The translations under genes were made by a program, and so were the position numbers. This document shows positions 47,801 through 55,576 of a stretch of DNA of 64,000 bases, in pieces. The stretch is from CAZMGV01 sp964621525 [NCBI: uncultured bacterium] (GTDB taxonomy: Bacteria > JAGRBM01). The stretch lies in the NCBI GenBank assembly GCA_964621525.1, contig CAZUMS010000003.1, positions 120,141 to 184,140 of the forward strand. Reading direction: 5' to 3'. Position 1 is the first letter of the stretch. Each line of letters opens with the position of its first letter. The notes beneath the pieces are model-generated. The model was not told the DNA's origin, made no database searches, and was given only the letters and a program-made list of their open reading frames with translations.

Positions 47801-49159
47801 CGTGCCCGAGGTCGCCTGGACCGTGATCGGGAGTGCGCTCGAGGTGTTGTAGGTCACGGCCGGGAAGGCGGCGACGCCGCCCGCCACCGTCACGGTGTTG
47901 CTCACGAACGCGGCGTCGACCGGCACCGACTGGCGCTGGATCGTCACGGCGGTCGAGTTGTTCGACGTGGTGAGGTTGCCGTCCTGGTCGAGGGCGAACA
48001 CGGCCACCGACGCACCGGCGACGGGCGTCCACACGGAGCCTGCCGTCTGCGTGGTCTGCGGCGAACGGTCGGTCGAGGAGCCCGGATCCACCCACACGAG
48101 CTGGGTGGCCGTGCCGTGGGTCAGCGTAAAGGCGTTGCTGTCGATGCTGTGCGCGAAAGGCGCCGTCACGGCGGCGTTCAGCGTGTAGCCGATGGCCGGG
48201 CGGTTGATCTTCACGTTCGGGAACGTCGCGACGCCGTCAACGGCGTTGACGGTCACGCAGCCCGTGCAGGCGAGCGTGGGCACGTCGGGGTTGTCCTGGA
48301 CGAGCGAGAGCGAGATCGCCGCAGTCGAGGCGGCGGGATTCGCCGTGCCCGTCACGATGTTCTCGAACTGGTCGACGACGGCCACCTGAATCGTCTGCTG
48401 CGTGTCGGTGGTGCCGTTCGCCGGCTGCTGGATGAACTTGAGGGTGTACGGACCGTCGGGATCCGGATTCACCGTTACCGACAGCGAGATCGTCGCCACG
48501 AGGTCGGCCGACTCGGCCTTCAGGGTGATGTCCTCGGCGACGTTGTACGACAGGCCCTGGAACGTGGCGACGCCGAGGACGGCGTTCACGGTCGTGGGAC
48601 CCGACAGGATTCCGGTCGCGGGCGGCGAAACCACCGAGAGCGAGACCGGCTGGGAATCGTTGATGCGGTTGCCGTAGGCGTCGCGGAGCTCGACGGTGAA
48701 GTCGTTCCACACCACGCCGGCCGCCACGGGGCTCGCCGGAGGAGTCGCGAAGGCGAGCTGGGCGGGGACGTTCGGAACGATCGTCACCGGGATATCCAGG
48801 ATCGGGCGTGCGCCCGGAGCCGTGATATCGACGACGATCGGCTCGGCGAGCTGGTAGACGACGTTGTCAAATACGGCAACGCCCCCTTCCGTGGTCTCCG
48901 TGACCGTGCCGAGGAGCGTCCCCGTGCCGGTCTTCAGCGAGATCGTCACGTTGACGCCGCCGTCGCTCTGGGGTTCACCGCGCACGTCAACGATGCGCAC
49001 GTTGAACGGGACCCAGGGGACGCCTGCAATCTGCTCGCGGTTCGGTTCCGGAGAGAAGACAAGCACCTTCTCCGGGCTTCCCGAACAGCCAGTGATCGCC
49101 AGAGCGGCAGAAACAATAAATACCGAAGTGACAGCCTTAAATACGGACGCCAGTCGCAT
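32849..49159 (-). CDS. Giant Ig-repeat lipoprotein with C-terminal beta-propeller
   Basis: The uninterrupted frame encodes about 5436 residues. ATG 49159 has AGGGGAG seven bases upstream. The signal peptide ends in a lipobox, A-I-T-G-C-S-G, with Ser at +2, predicting an outer-membrane lipoprotein. Next come about 44 Ig-like domains of roughly 110 residues, each with a central V-x-V-x-D-x-x-G-N-x-V strand turn, a G-V-A-T-F strand and a Y-x-L-x-A strand. The last 450 residues hold seven D-G-R-Y-V-A-F-x-S / D-I-F-V-Y-D repeats, a PD40-type propeller. No protease, RTX or anchoring motif is seen. Display on the cell surface for adhesion or matrix building is inferred. An 83-base gap leads to a barrel gene. 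Confidence 0.85.
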   Translation of the reverse strand: MRLASVFKAVTSVFIVSAALAITGCSGSPEKVLVFSPEPNREQIAGVPWVPFNVRIVDVRGEPQSDGGVNVTISLKTGTGTLLGTVTETTEGGVAVFDNVVYQLAEPIVVDITAPGARPILDIPVTIVPNVPAQLAFATPPASPVAAGVVWNDFTVELRDAYGNRINDSQPVSLSVVSPPATGILSGPTTVNAVLGVATFQGLSYNVAEDITLKAESADLVATISLSVTVNPDPDGPYTLKFIQQPANGTTDTQQTIQVAVVDQFENIVTGTANPAASTAAISLSLVQDNPDVPTLACTGCVTVNAVDGVATFPNVKINRPAIGYTLNAAVTAPFAHSIDSNAFTLTHGTATQLVWVDPGSSTDRSPQTTQTAGSVWTPVAGASVAVFALDQDGNLTTSNNSTAVTIQRQSVPVDAAFVSNTVTVAGGVAAFPAVTYNTSSALPITVQATSGTLAPTSLVNITVNHGPAASLTFTTQPAATNADSQQTVTITVRDAQGNITTSDATPVALNFTPATGNPCGGTFVSLTGGGLVVPTLGVASFVFQLDKVCPNYRLRATSGVLPVVDSDTFAITHGAATNLNFAVQPGTVDADARQLVQVEIRDQFSNRVTSDSATVVTLAIQNNAGVPVAGSLINSSGATIPSIAVSVNSGLAKYEQTGSGDNAVQISRRGTGYTLVASATVLAGSINTVSGSFDVTPGAAKKLTFSPIVSPAAAGDVIAAAQPVNGTTGTAQAPVVKILDQFNNTVLTDNTTQVTVSIASGPAGAFCLNCVPVTMTQGAANFAGGEEFRLSKPGTYTLTATAGLAGVATATSSPVAITVGAPHHLKYSTAPLSQVTASRQWDSFTVRIVDEFGNHATTATGSIDLTNLTSVPPARGGECPTGLYTGICGTTTRAAVGGQASFTDIFYNAAEIVTMGVSCATCAVDVAANGLATDTTSDSSLSTPVNTTIDVRPDVVDRLAFVPANSPAAVTQSVGSPWNTFEVRVEDSHGNVIPTSRVIEVQVVSGCQNSAANFLDTVNAPPNSFKRTAVLGVASFEGIQANCAGQVVITAASGALAAADPITVTVDPDVVDSYLFLTQPIDQQVTQTENIQVAVIDQFGNIVTTDNTTSVQVDILGGTGNPAGDCFSGCAPTTHTVVAGIADIGFQIDLVGNGYVMTATDPFAAVTTAASVAFDLEPGDPFFVSFADASGTSYEPQGIQRTDQVFSSLQNPSPVTAFVRDQFGNLCTQIDSADSIFVEINNTSGSSANGGFENNSRRVNGGVAQFPALAFRTTNITMDVVADSDDVPNPSATIAVQVQSGVTSRLSFINQPNEGAELYADASKPVQIEALDAYGNRVTTRQGDDISSATLDMLFFQNPAGGQFAVGAFPTPTVASLTQPLASGLATFPLWINKSGSNYRVQVRDQNLQVSVISDTFSNVNGEVASVVISEPSPFPSIVSSTETFSITARLLDQWGNLVSQTPAAVIPANQESQNVNLAINQFDFNCTTCGGPVTNVNVAATNGLAVFSSVNVPTEDVNYFFTATAQLTGETVNSATFNVQSGDPSQIEFVIGPQNVTVDETQEDQNLGNPIRVLVRDANGNPVDDPVVVTLRLEPDPLGNRCINCGSDTTDPSGYAEFPNLQVNTPGTGYTLVASVSIFGISSATSATFNVGVGAAQDVLFETFPANRQVAGQTWTTFTAKTVDQFGNLVTGNSPDIDVVATSVPGGGALLSAPGALTRTVNPATGLATFSINTSTRIFATVSGTYTIHLESTNPAVLNNSPDYDVEVQGDIPDRIFVDVSNISGGNAPVAGNLWNDFTVEIRDAYNNIVPTSRDVTVQLVQFTNDNPIGLYDFTQLPTLSPLIPTAACEGGIATFGPAATTPYSIAALEAGTFRIKATSGSLGAGYGNVTVNPAAATGLEFVQIPDNATADDFQQVQVAIVDGFGNVVFTDSDDITLTTTPGATIDGGGPVSTILGVATFSVRIRDPFNGYLLNASGATYTGPFQMDVLDAFDITAGAPVAVDFANVINTGLAVTTALSPGLGVAVNIEDQWGNLVTTSTSPVALSITGGTPGAIFVGPTGLPVSGTTTAVAGVATFPNVHINRDGVAYQLNASSTGLVSDTSSAFDLVPGASNKLAVTAGPTSPVAADVNQSISVEIQDVFGNAAGTAANGTALSLVTTPANGCCGPLAGVSVDDAATFNFQVTAPGTYTATISSVGLTAVTSGVFTVTHGSPDALVWVDQPANATADANQTVRVRLVDIHGNTITSPVAETVSLSFNTNPGAATLTGGSATTFASGVAVFPSVNVNRTGVGYILDAVTAPGGFAAPAGTAFNITHGAASKVAFNTVPTSPIAADVGQALEVRVLDQNDNVVTTGAASTASISLSIGNDPSGGTAQVLYNPAATVAGVANLTAVRITKVGTNYTLLATSAGLASGVSAPITIDPGTPSQLSFGVQPQNTTADLSQILTVSLLDTYGNLVTTATDDVDLTIAPVANPGSTTLNPSDPYTIAAVGGVATFPNVNIDTAANGYRLLASLNLSPAVNVLSNSFNISAGVPDHLIWVSQPVTTTADLTQSVAVEIRDANDNIVTSATNPVSLTLDTSFADLFVNSSVPVLSGGEARTPVNGVVVFPAVSVDKVGIDYELTALSASLADPDENSSSFDITHGFRDQLSFYYGPDDNGDTCAGPSSQPAGTQSMDLCLLDQHGNLITSGSGATGLVVTLAYSVNAGGSTAANLNPSQTTFGGIATFANRLINKAGVGYVLRAFSGGGIDDGYSQAFDIDPAAPAELRFVTQPVATTTDEVFEVSVAATDIYGNVDTTGSSDATLAGDVYLTKPIGPGAADLDGGCVASAPDLYTCETGTPGPMVPTTVSAGVAHFQSVRIKRNGTHRLTATDDSASLTSANSNQFVVSPGVPYEPEILTTMVSLGTWTPDTARQIQVRILDEQGNLVTTATNNVTLSISAYTDAATAIDPLSQRSVSPQILTGGGSILPVSGVATFTAVGLNSTGEYDLVATAFGATVPNSNVETYQVTPGIARSLEIVTSVLDGDTDTDLQDPDPIEVLVLDGQGNHVYTATTPVRMTFGNNAGGATLAGAGPIAATNGVAGFTNLRVNKTGTDYTLVATATLTNPSSSPSNPFDVTAGAENRIAFTVQPQNGTVDSLQTIAVAVRDAASNLVDTATQDIQLSIFSGPGSCVSGCGTQTSVAGIATFTNVQVDTPGIYVLQATDVSGSPVPNPTAFSSSFTVTFGLPNQLAFTAQPSNATADQTQVVQVSVQDQFGNPVTTATNQVTLSFQTNPSSTLLIGGGTVTAIGGVASFTAVAVRDDDTGYELLATSPGLSSDISNSFDITAGAASKLRYSTGFPLPASANAGAALTAFEVEVTDAYNNLVTSSSAAINLQVTTGPTGGSIYAGASANAAGGIANFAATVIRKSGTYTLTATSSGLTSTPASGDLVISPLAPTQLVFATQPVNGTVDNEISIRVETRDIYGNLSAPTAGETADLVVSTGPQACGVASPNVLNCFTTESLDNGFIEWSFQPTQTGTYRMTTTDTAGLTNANSSAFTMSAGNPAQVTFLSGPADTAADQTQAVQVGIGDQYGNIVSAGNYPVTLTKSACTGTLSGGGVVVTSAGVATFPTVGLTTAQLGCTLAASTPAIGGAAISAAFDIDPGTPASVSFSVQPTDETAGVAIAPAIEAELYDTYGNFCDNDSSTQVSLEFANNAGAGTLSGTLTDTAAAGVLSWANISINKTGADYTLRARKVGSPSFVSDPSDAFDITAAAATVLAFVNQPAAATTDTVQTIQVAARDAFGNTDTAFVTSITLTEVLGPGSLQPGNPSVTPVSGIATFTGATGVRVGGAAPSIGTHRLQADDGVAGLVAVNSSDFSVTAGNPASMAFTTNPAASYTADQYFPLVVELRDSYGNAASGTNSVAIAIDPLCLSNGATLTGGSAVQAVAGQASFTAVNVNKANAPATDYCLRATSTGLTSAQSTTFDITAGAASSLVFSSVVPDGTTDAGGIGSFTVEARDAYGNTATGVAGNAQLSFSTNPGSSTIQGGGTAAFASGVATFAALNVSRTGSGYVLRASHATLPSITSATSNPFNVTAGVVTNLQFVSAPAVLQTAGSTFSTASGSGFVTVGLFDADGNLTSTSGTVIDISATPGSVANGGFSFNSASTSNGIATFTAVRFGTATSLTAVTAAENPSAGYTDATTSNITVNAGAASKLAFGTQPPATFAADTAGFPVTVQIQDAQGNLVTSSSANVQLSLTGGTGSLQGAGASPVPTIGGIASWVAGTNAVSINRPGTYRVLANAAGLSQAVSNQFDLCHGDAFSTDIYVGPSNVTTDITQPVSVRILDVFGNQVTGAACGGTGADSSTTMSLRQGVTPLDTDVSGTSCNTGCTTTAAVAGEVTFNVRVDDVNSNYFVRSSIGAGTADDDNSGYFGISNGDADNVIVAPDISAVTTDATQTVTVTVRDFFNNPVLTSGTATTLVIQTNPGTSQFVQAAPSTVLLGTSLSANTSSAGVATYSVRLSETGNHVLRGTNTATADFDDSGIYDVTNGASSYLAFTTQPSASSAAGANFAQSPQVTVYDALGNVAETDTARNVTLAFGVNAGGGTLTVATNPDDTDNLGVADDFGNISVNKTGTGYTLVASSSGVTSATSDTFDITPGAANKLLFTVAPNASQTAGATWNAVTVSVLDANDNLVPAGVANNVTLTETGTGAFTGSFGPVNVTGSTTFNAFSYNTAEAFTVSTSNTSGLTNVTAVNVTVGHAAATALAFTTQPASQASGGDNTGTEARQTVAVTVQDAYGNTVNTGAYSTAAVTLTIGTNPAGASLRDASIMTIPSIVLPAVAGVATFNAPNQIQIDKPGTGFQLNAAATLSAGAVNQLSSAFNIENGRAEVISVDNTPVDFSVQNGRISWIGVTLYDSLGNVCTTCDAGNIAVSETGAGALTGTTPLTPADGKVVFQDLVYDAGSELVDFTFAYDQGSSPSVVESVLFYDSVPASQAILRMTQDPDDGTAPVATSSTNPSSDDRGRFVAFQATGDELLTSAPSAFSHIYIVDRDSDDNGLFNEVGAGKVTSELITPAAANGHSVNASISGDGRYVAYESVASNVVGGDTNGASDIFVYDAATGTTIRASVGPSGAQANGGSFNPAISRGGRYVAFDSLATNLVAGDTNSKSDIFVYDMYTGVTSRVSLRNGGTLESVVGGGSYKPVISQEAANVYVAFESDARDLVAGDTNGLRDIFRRQFVGGTATIRVSVTDAGAQLTGGASIEAGMSLDGQFVAFVSGATNAQIGTQDDGTTMINNDNGFNDVFLRDIGASDTYHVSTQNAGADDANGDSRNPVVYYDGVATVIVAFDSAATDIESAATTGRDVFSFVLNTTTDTGSLALVSVIAPATEGDGTSQKATISGGWGEYVIFETTATNLDADVNGVSDIYAQTILGLPAFP
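34200..49060 (-). repeat. About 44 tandem Ig-like coding repeats
   Basis: Counting the central D-x-x-G-N type turn gives 44 copies over this stretch, on average about 112 codons apart. The consensus reads roughly: hydrophobic strand with Q-P, then T-A-D-x-x-Q-x-V-x-V-x-V-x-D-x-x-G-N, then a G-V-A-T-F strand, G-x-x-Y-x-L-x-A and a closing S-x-x-F-x-I-x-x-G. Protein-level similarity between copies is clear but DNA copies differ at many positions, so the duplications are not very recent. Local DNA phrases recur, which makes assembly errors or repeat-number variation possible. Confidence 0.75.
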
Positions 49160-49225
49160 CCCCACACTCCCCTAGGTTGTTGAATTGGCTTGAGAACCAA
49201 TAGACCCAAAGATTACAGGGCGCTA

Positions 49226-49254
49226 ATCCTATAGAAGCCCCGGCAACCCGGCAA
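49226..49254 (-). promoter_or_regulatory. Candidate promoter of the giant gene
   Basis: On the minus strand TTGCCG (49254-49249) and TAGGAT (49231-49226) are spaced by 17 bases, each matching four of six consensus positions. The leader of about 60 bases would contain a small ATTGG/CCAAT hairpin (49184-49201). Confidence 0.3.
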
Positions 49255-49270
49255 TACCGAATAGGTACTT

Positions 49271-49290
49271 TTCTGCGAAATGACGCAGAA
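49271..49290. promoter_or_regulatory. 20-bp inverted repeat upstream of the giant gene
   Basis: TTCTGCG-aaatga-CGCAGAA is a perfect 7-bp inverted repeat just upstream of the candidate promoter, in the right place for an operator. A smaller one, CCGTT-atct-AACGG, is at 49338-49351. The whole gap 49160-49484 is AT-rich against its surroundings and has no convincing frame. Confidence 0.4.
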
Positions 49291-49484
49291 TCGTTCAGAG
49301 GATTATGAAACGGCGTCTCCGGAATTCACTTAAACATCCGTTATCTAACGGGAATTTGCGAATGTAGCCCGGCTCACTCTGCGCCATTATGAAACACTCT
49401 TGCGGGTAAATTAACGTAAGACCAACCCTGGCTGAATGAAATCCAGACCCCGGTTATCAACTTTCCCAGCTGCACTGCAAAAAT

Positions 49485-50354
49485 TCACTGACAGAGACTC
49501 GGCGCAACGCGTCCGTATTCACGTCCGTTGAACGCCAGATCGTTCGGCGTTTTCGCCGCGTAGTCATAGGTCGAAGCCGATCCGTCGGTCTTCGTCACCG
49601 TGACAGTTCCCGACGCCGCCGTGCCGGCGGCGTTCCAGCGGCCCGCGCCGCCGCCCTGCCCCGCAACGCCCCAGCCCGTGCCGTAATAGCCCGACTCGCT
49701 CTGCTCGAAGTACCGCCCGTCCGGACAGAACGCCATCGTGCGTTCGCTGCCGCCGCCCGTGGCCGCCGCCTTGTAGCTCCACCACTGCCCCGCCACGACG
49801 TTCTTCGCCTGCGTGCGGTCCACCGCGAAGAACTTCACCGAGCGGGCCATCGAGTCGACGCGCTTCCTGATGTTCTCCATCTTGGCCGCCTCGTCCGTCG
49901 TGAGGCCCCCGACCATCACCATGGATTCCTTCCCCTGCACGGCGAGGAGCCTGGCTCTCAAAGCAGTTCCCTGCGCATCCGAGCCCGAGGCGTCCGCATA
50001 CCGTGTATCGCCGCCCTGGAGTTTCACCGTCTGGACGCCCTCAAGGGCGCCGAACTGCGCACCGGTGCCTGCAAGCGCCTGGACAAACTCGCGTTCGATC
50101 GCATCATCCCCCTTCGCCCGCGAGAGCCACACGAAGATAAGGCCCGCCTCGGTATCACTGCCCAGGGCTAGCCCGTCCTCGGTTTCCCGGTAGTTCCAGC
50201 CGCCGGGGATCGTGACCTGCGCCCCTTCGGATTCGGCCCGGTACGGTTTTCCCTGCGCCTCCGCTCCCCTGGGATCCAGCTTCGGGACCGCATCGCCCGC
50301 GCGGGCGGGCAGGACCGAAACGAGCACTACGAAAAAGACGATTCGCTTCAGCAT
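49485..50354 (-). CDS. Secreted protein of unknown function
   Basis: The 289-residue protein has a signal peptide (M-L-K-R-I then a hydrophobic run, cleavage near A-R-A-G at residue 20). The middle part, with I-P-G-G-W-N-Y-R and a later L-R-A-R-L-L-A-V-Q-G-K, resembles small periplasmic beta-sandwich proteins. The last 90 residues have a Gly/Ser-rich lipocalin-like pattern (F-C-P-D-G-R-Y-F-E-Q-S). I do not recognise a named family. GGAGG lies eight bases before ATG 50354; the longer frame upstream lacks a site and hides the signal. It lies 325 bases upstream of the giant gene on the same strand, but the long AT-rich gap suggests separate promoters. Confidence 0.7.
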   Translation of the reverse strand: MLKRIVFFVVLVSVLPARAGDAVPKLDPRGAEAQGKPYRAESEGAQVTIPGGWNYRETEDGLALGSDTEAGLIFVWLSRAKGDDAIEREFVQALAGTGAQFGALEGVQTVKLQGGDTRYADASGSDAQGTALRARLLAVQGKESMVMVGGLTTDEAAKMENIRKRVDSMARSVKFFAVDRTQAKNVVAGQWWSYKAAATGGGSERTMAFCPDGRYFEQSESGYYGTGWGVAGQGGGAGRWNAAGTAASGTVTVTKTDGSASTYDYAAKTPNDLAFNGREYGRVAPSLCQ

Positions 50355-50428
50355 GACAGGAACCTCCCTCCGGATACGGCCCCGATTCTGGACGGGCGGC
50401 CGGGGTGACGCCAGAGACGGGATCGGGC

Positions 50429-51676
50429 ATGCTCGCACACCCTGAGATGAACCCCCGGAACCTCACCTTTCGCCGTCATGCATCGATAGCAGAGATCGGC
50501 CCCGAAGCCTGGCGGCCGTGCGAGACGCCGGGAAATCCGTTCCTGGACTACAGCTTCCTGCTCGCACTCGAGGAGAGCCGGAGCGTCGGGCCCGGAACCG
50601 GCTGGGAGCCCCGCTACCTTACGCTTCACGACGAAACGGGCCTCGCCGCCGTTGTCCCGGCGTTTCTCAGGTCCGACTCCTGGGGCGAATACATCTTCGA
50701 TTTCCAGTGGGCGGGCGCATACGAGCAGGCAGGGCTCGCCTACTACCCGAAGATCACCGTGGCCGCGCCGTTTACTCCGGCAACGGGCGAGCGGTTTCTC
50801 GTGCGGCCGGATTTCCCGAAAGCATTGGCCGTGCCCCGGCTCGCGCAGGCGCTGACGGCCCTCGCGGACGACGAAGGCGCGTCGTCGGTACACATCCTGT
50901 TCTGTACAGAAGAAGAACAGGACCTTCTCTCCGGTGCCGGCTACTTCCCGCGCCTTTCCTACCAGTTCCACTGGACGAACCCCGGCTACCGGGATTTTGA
51001 CGGCTACCTCGGCGGCCTCCGCTCCCAGAAGCGGAAGCACATCCGCCGCGAACGCCGGGAAGTCGCGGCGCTCGGCCTCGAGATCGAAACGGTCACGGAC
51101 GCCGGCATCACGCCCGGGCACCTGGACGCCCTGTGGCGTTTCTACCGGTCGACCCATTTAAAACGCGGCTCCCAGGGCTATCTCACGCAGGAGTTCTTCC
51201 GGATGATCCCGGAACGGCTCCGGGACCGGACCGTGATCGTGGCGGCGAAGGACCGCGGCACCTTCACGGCCGGCACCCTCAACTTCCAGAAGGGCCCGAA
51301 TCTCTACGGCCGCTACTGGGGTTCGGACCGGCACTACCCGTTTCTCCACTTCGAGCTGTGCTTCTACCGGCTGATCGAGCACGCCATCGCCACCGGGAAA
51401 AAGCTGTTCGAGGCCGGGGCCCAGGGAGAGCACAAGTTCCTGCGCGGATTCGCGGCGAGCCCCACCTGGAGCGCCCACTGGATCGCCCACCCCGGCGGCC
51501 GCCGGTCCATCGGCGCCTTCCTCGAACGGGAGGAGCCCGCCGTCCGGCGGACCATCGAGGCCTACAACCGGGTATCGCCCCTCAAAACGGTCCGTGGAAC
51601 CGCTCCGGAAAACCCGCCCGGGGAGGACGGCCAGGTGCCGGAGAGCCCCACCGGCTCAGCCGAGGAAGAGGAATAG
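50429..51676 (+). CDS. FemAB/GNAT-like DUF482 protein
   Basis: The roughly 415-residue protein matches the DUF482 (FemAB-like, 'peptidogalycan biosynthesis') family. Features are G-N-P-F-L-D-Y-x-F-L-x-A-L-E-E-S near the N terminus, S-W-G-E-Y-I-F-D with W-A-x-A-Y-E, P-F-T-P-A-T-G, and the late F-E-A-G-A-Q-G-E-H-K-F-L-R-G-F. These are GNAT-fold acyl or aminoacyl transferases of uncertain substrate. The C-terminal 40 residues are Pro/Glu-rich. The start is unsettled: ATG 50429, ATG 50447 and GTG 50405 are in frame and none has a good ribosome-binding site. It is divergent from the secreted-protein gene. Confidence 0.8.
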   Translation: MLAHPEMNPRNLTFRRHASIAEIGPEAWRPCETPGNPFLDYSFLLALEESRSVGPGTGWEPRYLTLHDETGLAAVVPAFLRSDSWGEYIFDFQWAGAYEQAGLAYYPKITVAAPFTPATGERFLVRPDFPKALAVPRLAQALTALADDEGASSVHILFCTEEEQDLLSGAGYFPRLSYQFHWTNPGYRDFDGYLGGLRSQKRKHIRRERREVAALGLEIETVTDAGITPGHLDALWRFYRSTHLKRGSQGYLTQEFFRMIPERLRDRTVIVAAKDRGTFTAGTLNFQKGPNLYGRYWGSDRHYPFLHFELCFYRLIEHAIATGKKLFEAGAQGEHKFLRGFAASPTWSAHWIAHPGGRRSIGAFLEREEPAVRRTIEAYNRVSPLKTVRGTAPENPPGEDGQVPESPTGSAEEEE

Positions 51677-51735
51677 GCATCCTGCCCGACCGGGGGGCTG
51701 TCTCTCCCCGAATAGTGGTTAAACTACCCCCCAGA

Positions 51736-52076
51736 ATGGCTGACCCGAGGCACCAGGGGGTCCCCGGCGGCGACACGGCCGTCGTGACGGAAGAAAAGGT
51801 CCGGACGAAACGTCCGGACAAGTACGCCGTTGTGCTGCTCAACGACGACTACACGCCCATGGAGTTCGTCGTCTGGCTGCTGCAGAACATCTTCCACCTG
51901 AACCGGGACGACGCGACGCGGATCATGCTGGAAGTCCACACGAAGGGCCGGGGCGTGTGCGGGGTCTACACTTTCGACGTCGCCCGGACGAAACTGGAAC
52001 GCGTGCTCGCCCTTGCCCGCCAGCACGAGCATCCGCTTCAGGCCGTTCTTGAGGTGGAGGAAGGAGACGGCGAGCC

Positions 52077-52080
<4 letters not shown>
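51736..52080 (+). CDS. clpS: ClpS adaptor
   Basis: The 114-residue protein is the N-end-rule adaptor that hands substrates with destabilising N termini to ClpA. The diagnostic core is complete: L-L-N-D-D-Y-T-P-M-E-F-V, then H-x-K-G-R-G-V-C-G-V-Y and the A-x-x-K helix. The first 25 residues form the flexible tail that enters ClpA. The start is taken at ATG 51736, though no ribosome-binding site is evident, and an in-frame GTG near 51784 is an alternative. It overlaps clpA by four bases (GTGA), the usual clpS-clpA arrangement. Confidence 0.93.
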
Positions 52081-54316
<2,236 letters not shown>

Positions 54317-54320
<4 letters not shown>

Positions 54321-55534
54321 CCCTTCACGGCGGCAACCGAGAGCCGCGCGATATTGCGTTCCTCGTCGGTCGGAATGACCAGCGTTCGGACCCGCGCATG
54401 GTCGGTGGAAATGTCGTGGGCGTCCGTGGGCCGGACGACCCGGCGGTTTCTGCCCCCGCTCACGCCGATCCCGAGGAATTCGAGCCCCGCGCAGATCTCG
54501 GCCCGGATATCGGGCGAGTTCTCCCCGATCCCGGCCGAGAACACCACCACGTCGAGCCCGCCCATGGCGGCCGCGTAGGCGCCGATGGTTTTCTTCACCT
54601 TCGAGGTGAATAGTTCGAGCGCGATGGCCGACGGCTCGTGCCCCTTGCGGCGCTGCTCCAGCAGGTCGCGCACGTCGCCCGTCGAACCGCTCACGCCGCG
54701 GAGGCCGCACTGGGTATTCAGGAACCGCACGGCATCGTCCAGCGTGCACTTGCGGATCTCGGCGATCCGCTTCACGGCCGCCGGGTCGATGTCGCCCGAG
54801 CGGGTCTGCATCGGGAGGCCTTCGAGCGGGGAGAAGCCCATGGTCGTGTCGACGCTTCGGCCGCCCTTCACGGCCGCCACGGAGCACCCCGCGCCGAGAT
54901 GGCAGGTGACGGTCCGGAGCCGTGAGACGGGTTTGCCCGTGACCTTCGCCGCTTCGGCCGCAAGATAGGAGTGGGAAAGCCCGTGGAAGCCGTACCGGCG
55001 GACGCCGTACTTGAGCGCCATTTCGAGCGGGATCGCATAGAACCGCGACGCCGAAGGCAGCCGGGCATGGAAGGCCGTGTCGAAACAGGCCACATGCCGG
55101 GCCTTGGGCCAGATCTCGCGGGCCGCGCGGATCACCGAGAGCGCCGCCGGCTGGTGCAGCGGCGCGAGCGGGGCGAGGTCCTCGATGTCACGCTCCACTT
55201 CCTTCGTGATCTCCACCGGATCGACATAAAGGTTCGAACCGTGAACGACCCGGTGGCCCACGATGGCGATGTCTTCGTGCCGGTTCACCGGGAGTTCGGC
55301 GTGTTCGTTCAGCCGTTCGCCGAGATTCTCCACCGCCGCCCGGTAGTCTTTCAGCCGGGCCCTGCGGGTTTCCTCGGGCTCCCCCTGGTAGCTGAACCTG
55401 AGCTCCGACCGGTCGGAGCCGACCCGGTCCACGAGACCTTCGGCGAGCCGCCGCTCGCCGGGGAACTCGAACAGGTCGAACTTGAGGGTGGACGAACCGG
55501 CATTGAGCGCCAGCACGTAAGAGGTGGATGCCAA
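54317..55534 (-). CDS. ackA: Acetate kinase
   Basis: The 405-residue enzyme interconverts acetyl phosphate plus ADP with acetate plus ATP. Motifs of the acetate/propionate kinase family are intact: N-A-G-S-S-T-L-K near residue 11, G-H-R-V-V-H-G near 90, F-D-T-A-F-H near 160, Y-G-F-H-G-L-S-H near 190 and F-S-A-G-I-G-E-N-S near 330. The start is TTG with GAGGGAG about 11 bases upstream. There is no pta gene beside it. Instead it follows the glutathione-synthetase-like gene by 42 bases on the same strand, so phosphotransacetylase must be elsewhere or the enzyme serves another acyl phosphate. Confidence 0.93.
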
Positions 55535-55576
55535 GACGGACGGTGCTCCCTCGGATAATTTCCTTCGGCCGGAAGT

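Noticed and set aside
35900-48300. CxxC pairs considered as multihaem cytochrome motifs
   Set aside because: None of the pairs I saw is followed by His, so covalent haem binding is not supported.
34200-49060. Repeat-rich stretch considered as a CRISPR or satellite array
   Set aside because: The period is over 300 bases, the repeats are protein-level and the reading frame is continuous.
32849-49159. Giant protein considered as an RTX adhesin or type I secretion substrate
   Set aside because: No GGxGxD nonapeptides or C-terminal secretion signal are seen, and a lipobox is present.
46190-49183. Second long plus-strand frame opposite the giant gene
   Set aside because: Same reasons: no start signals, low complexity and a strictly repeat-derived pattern.
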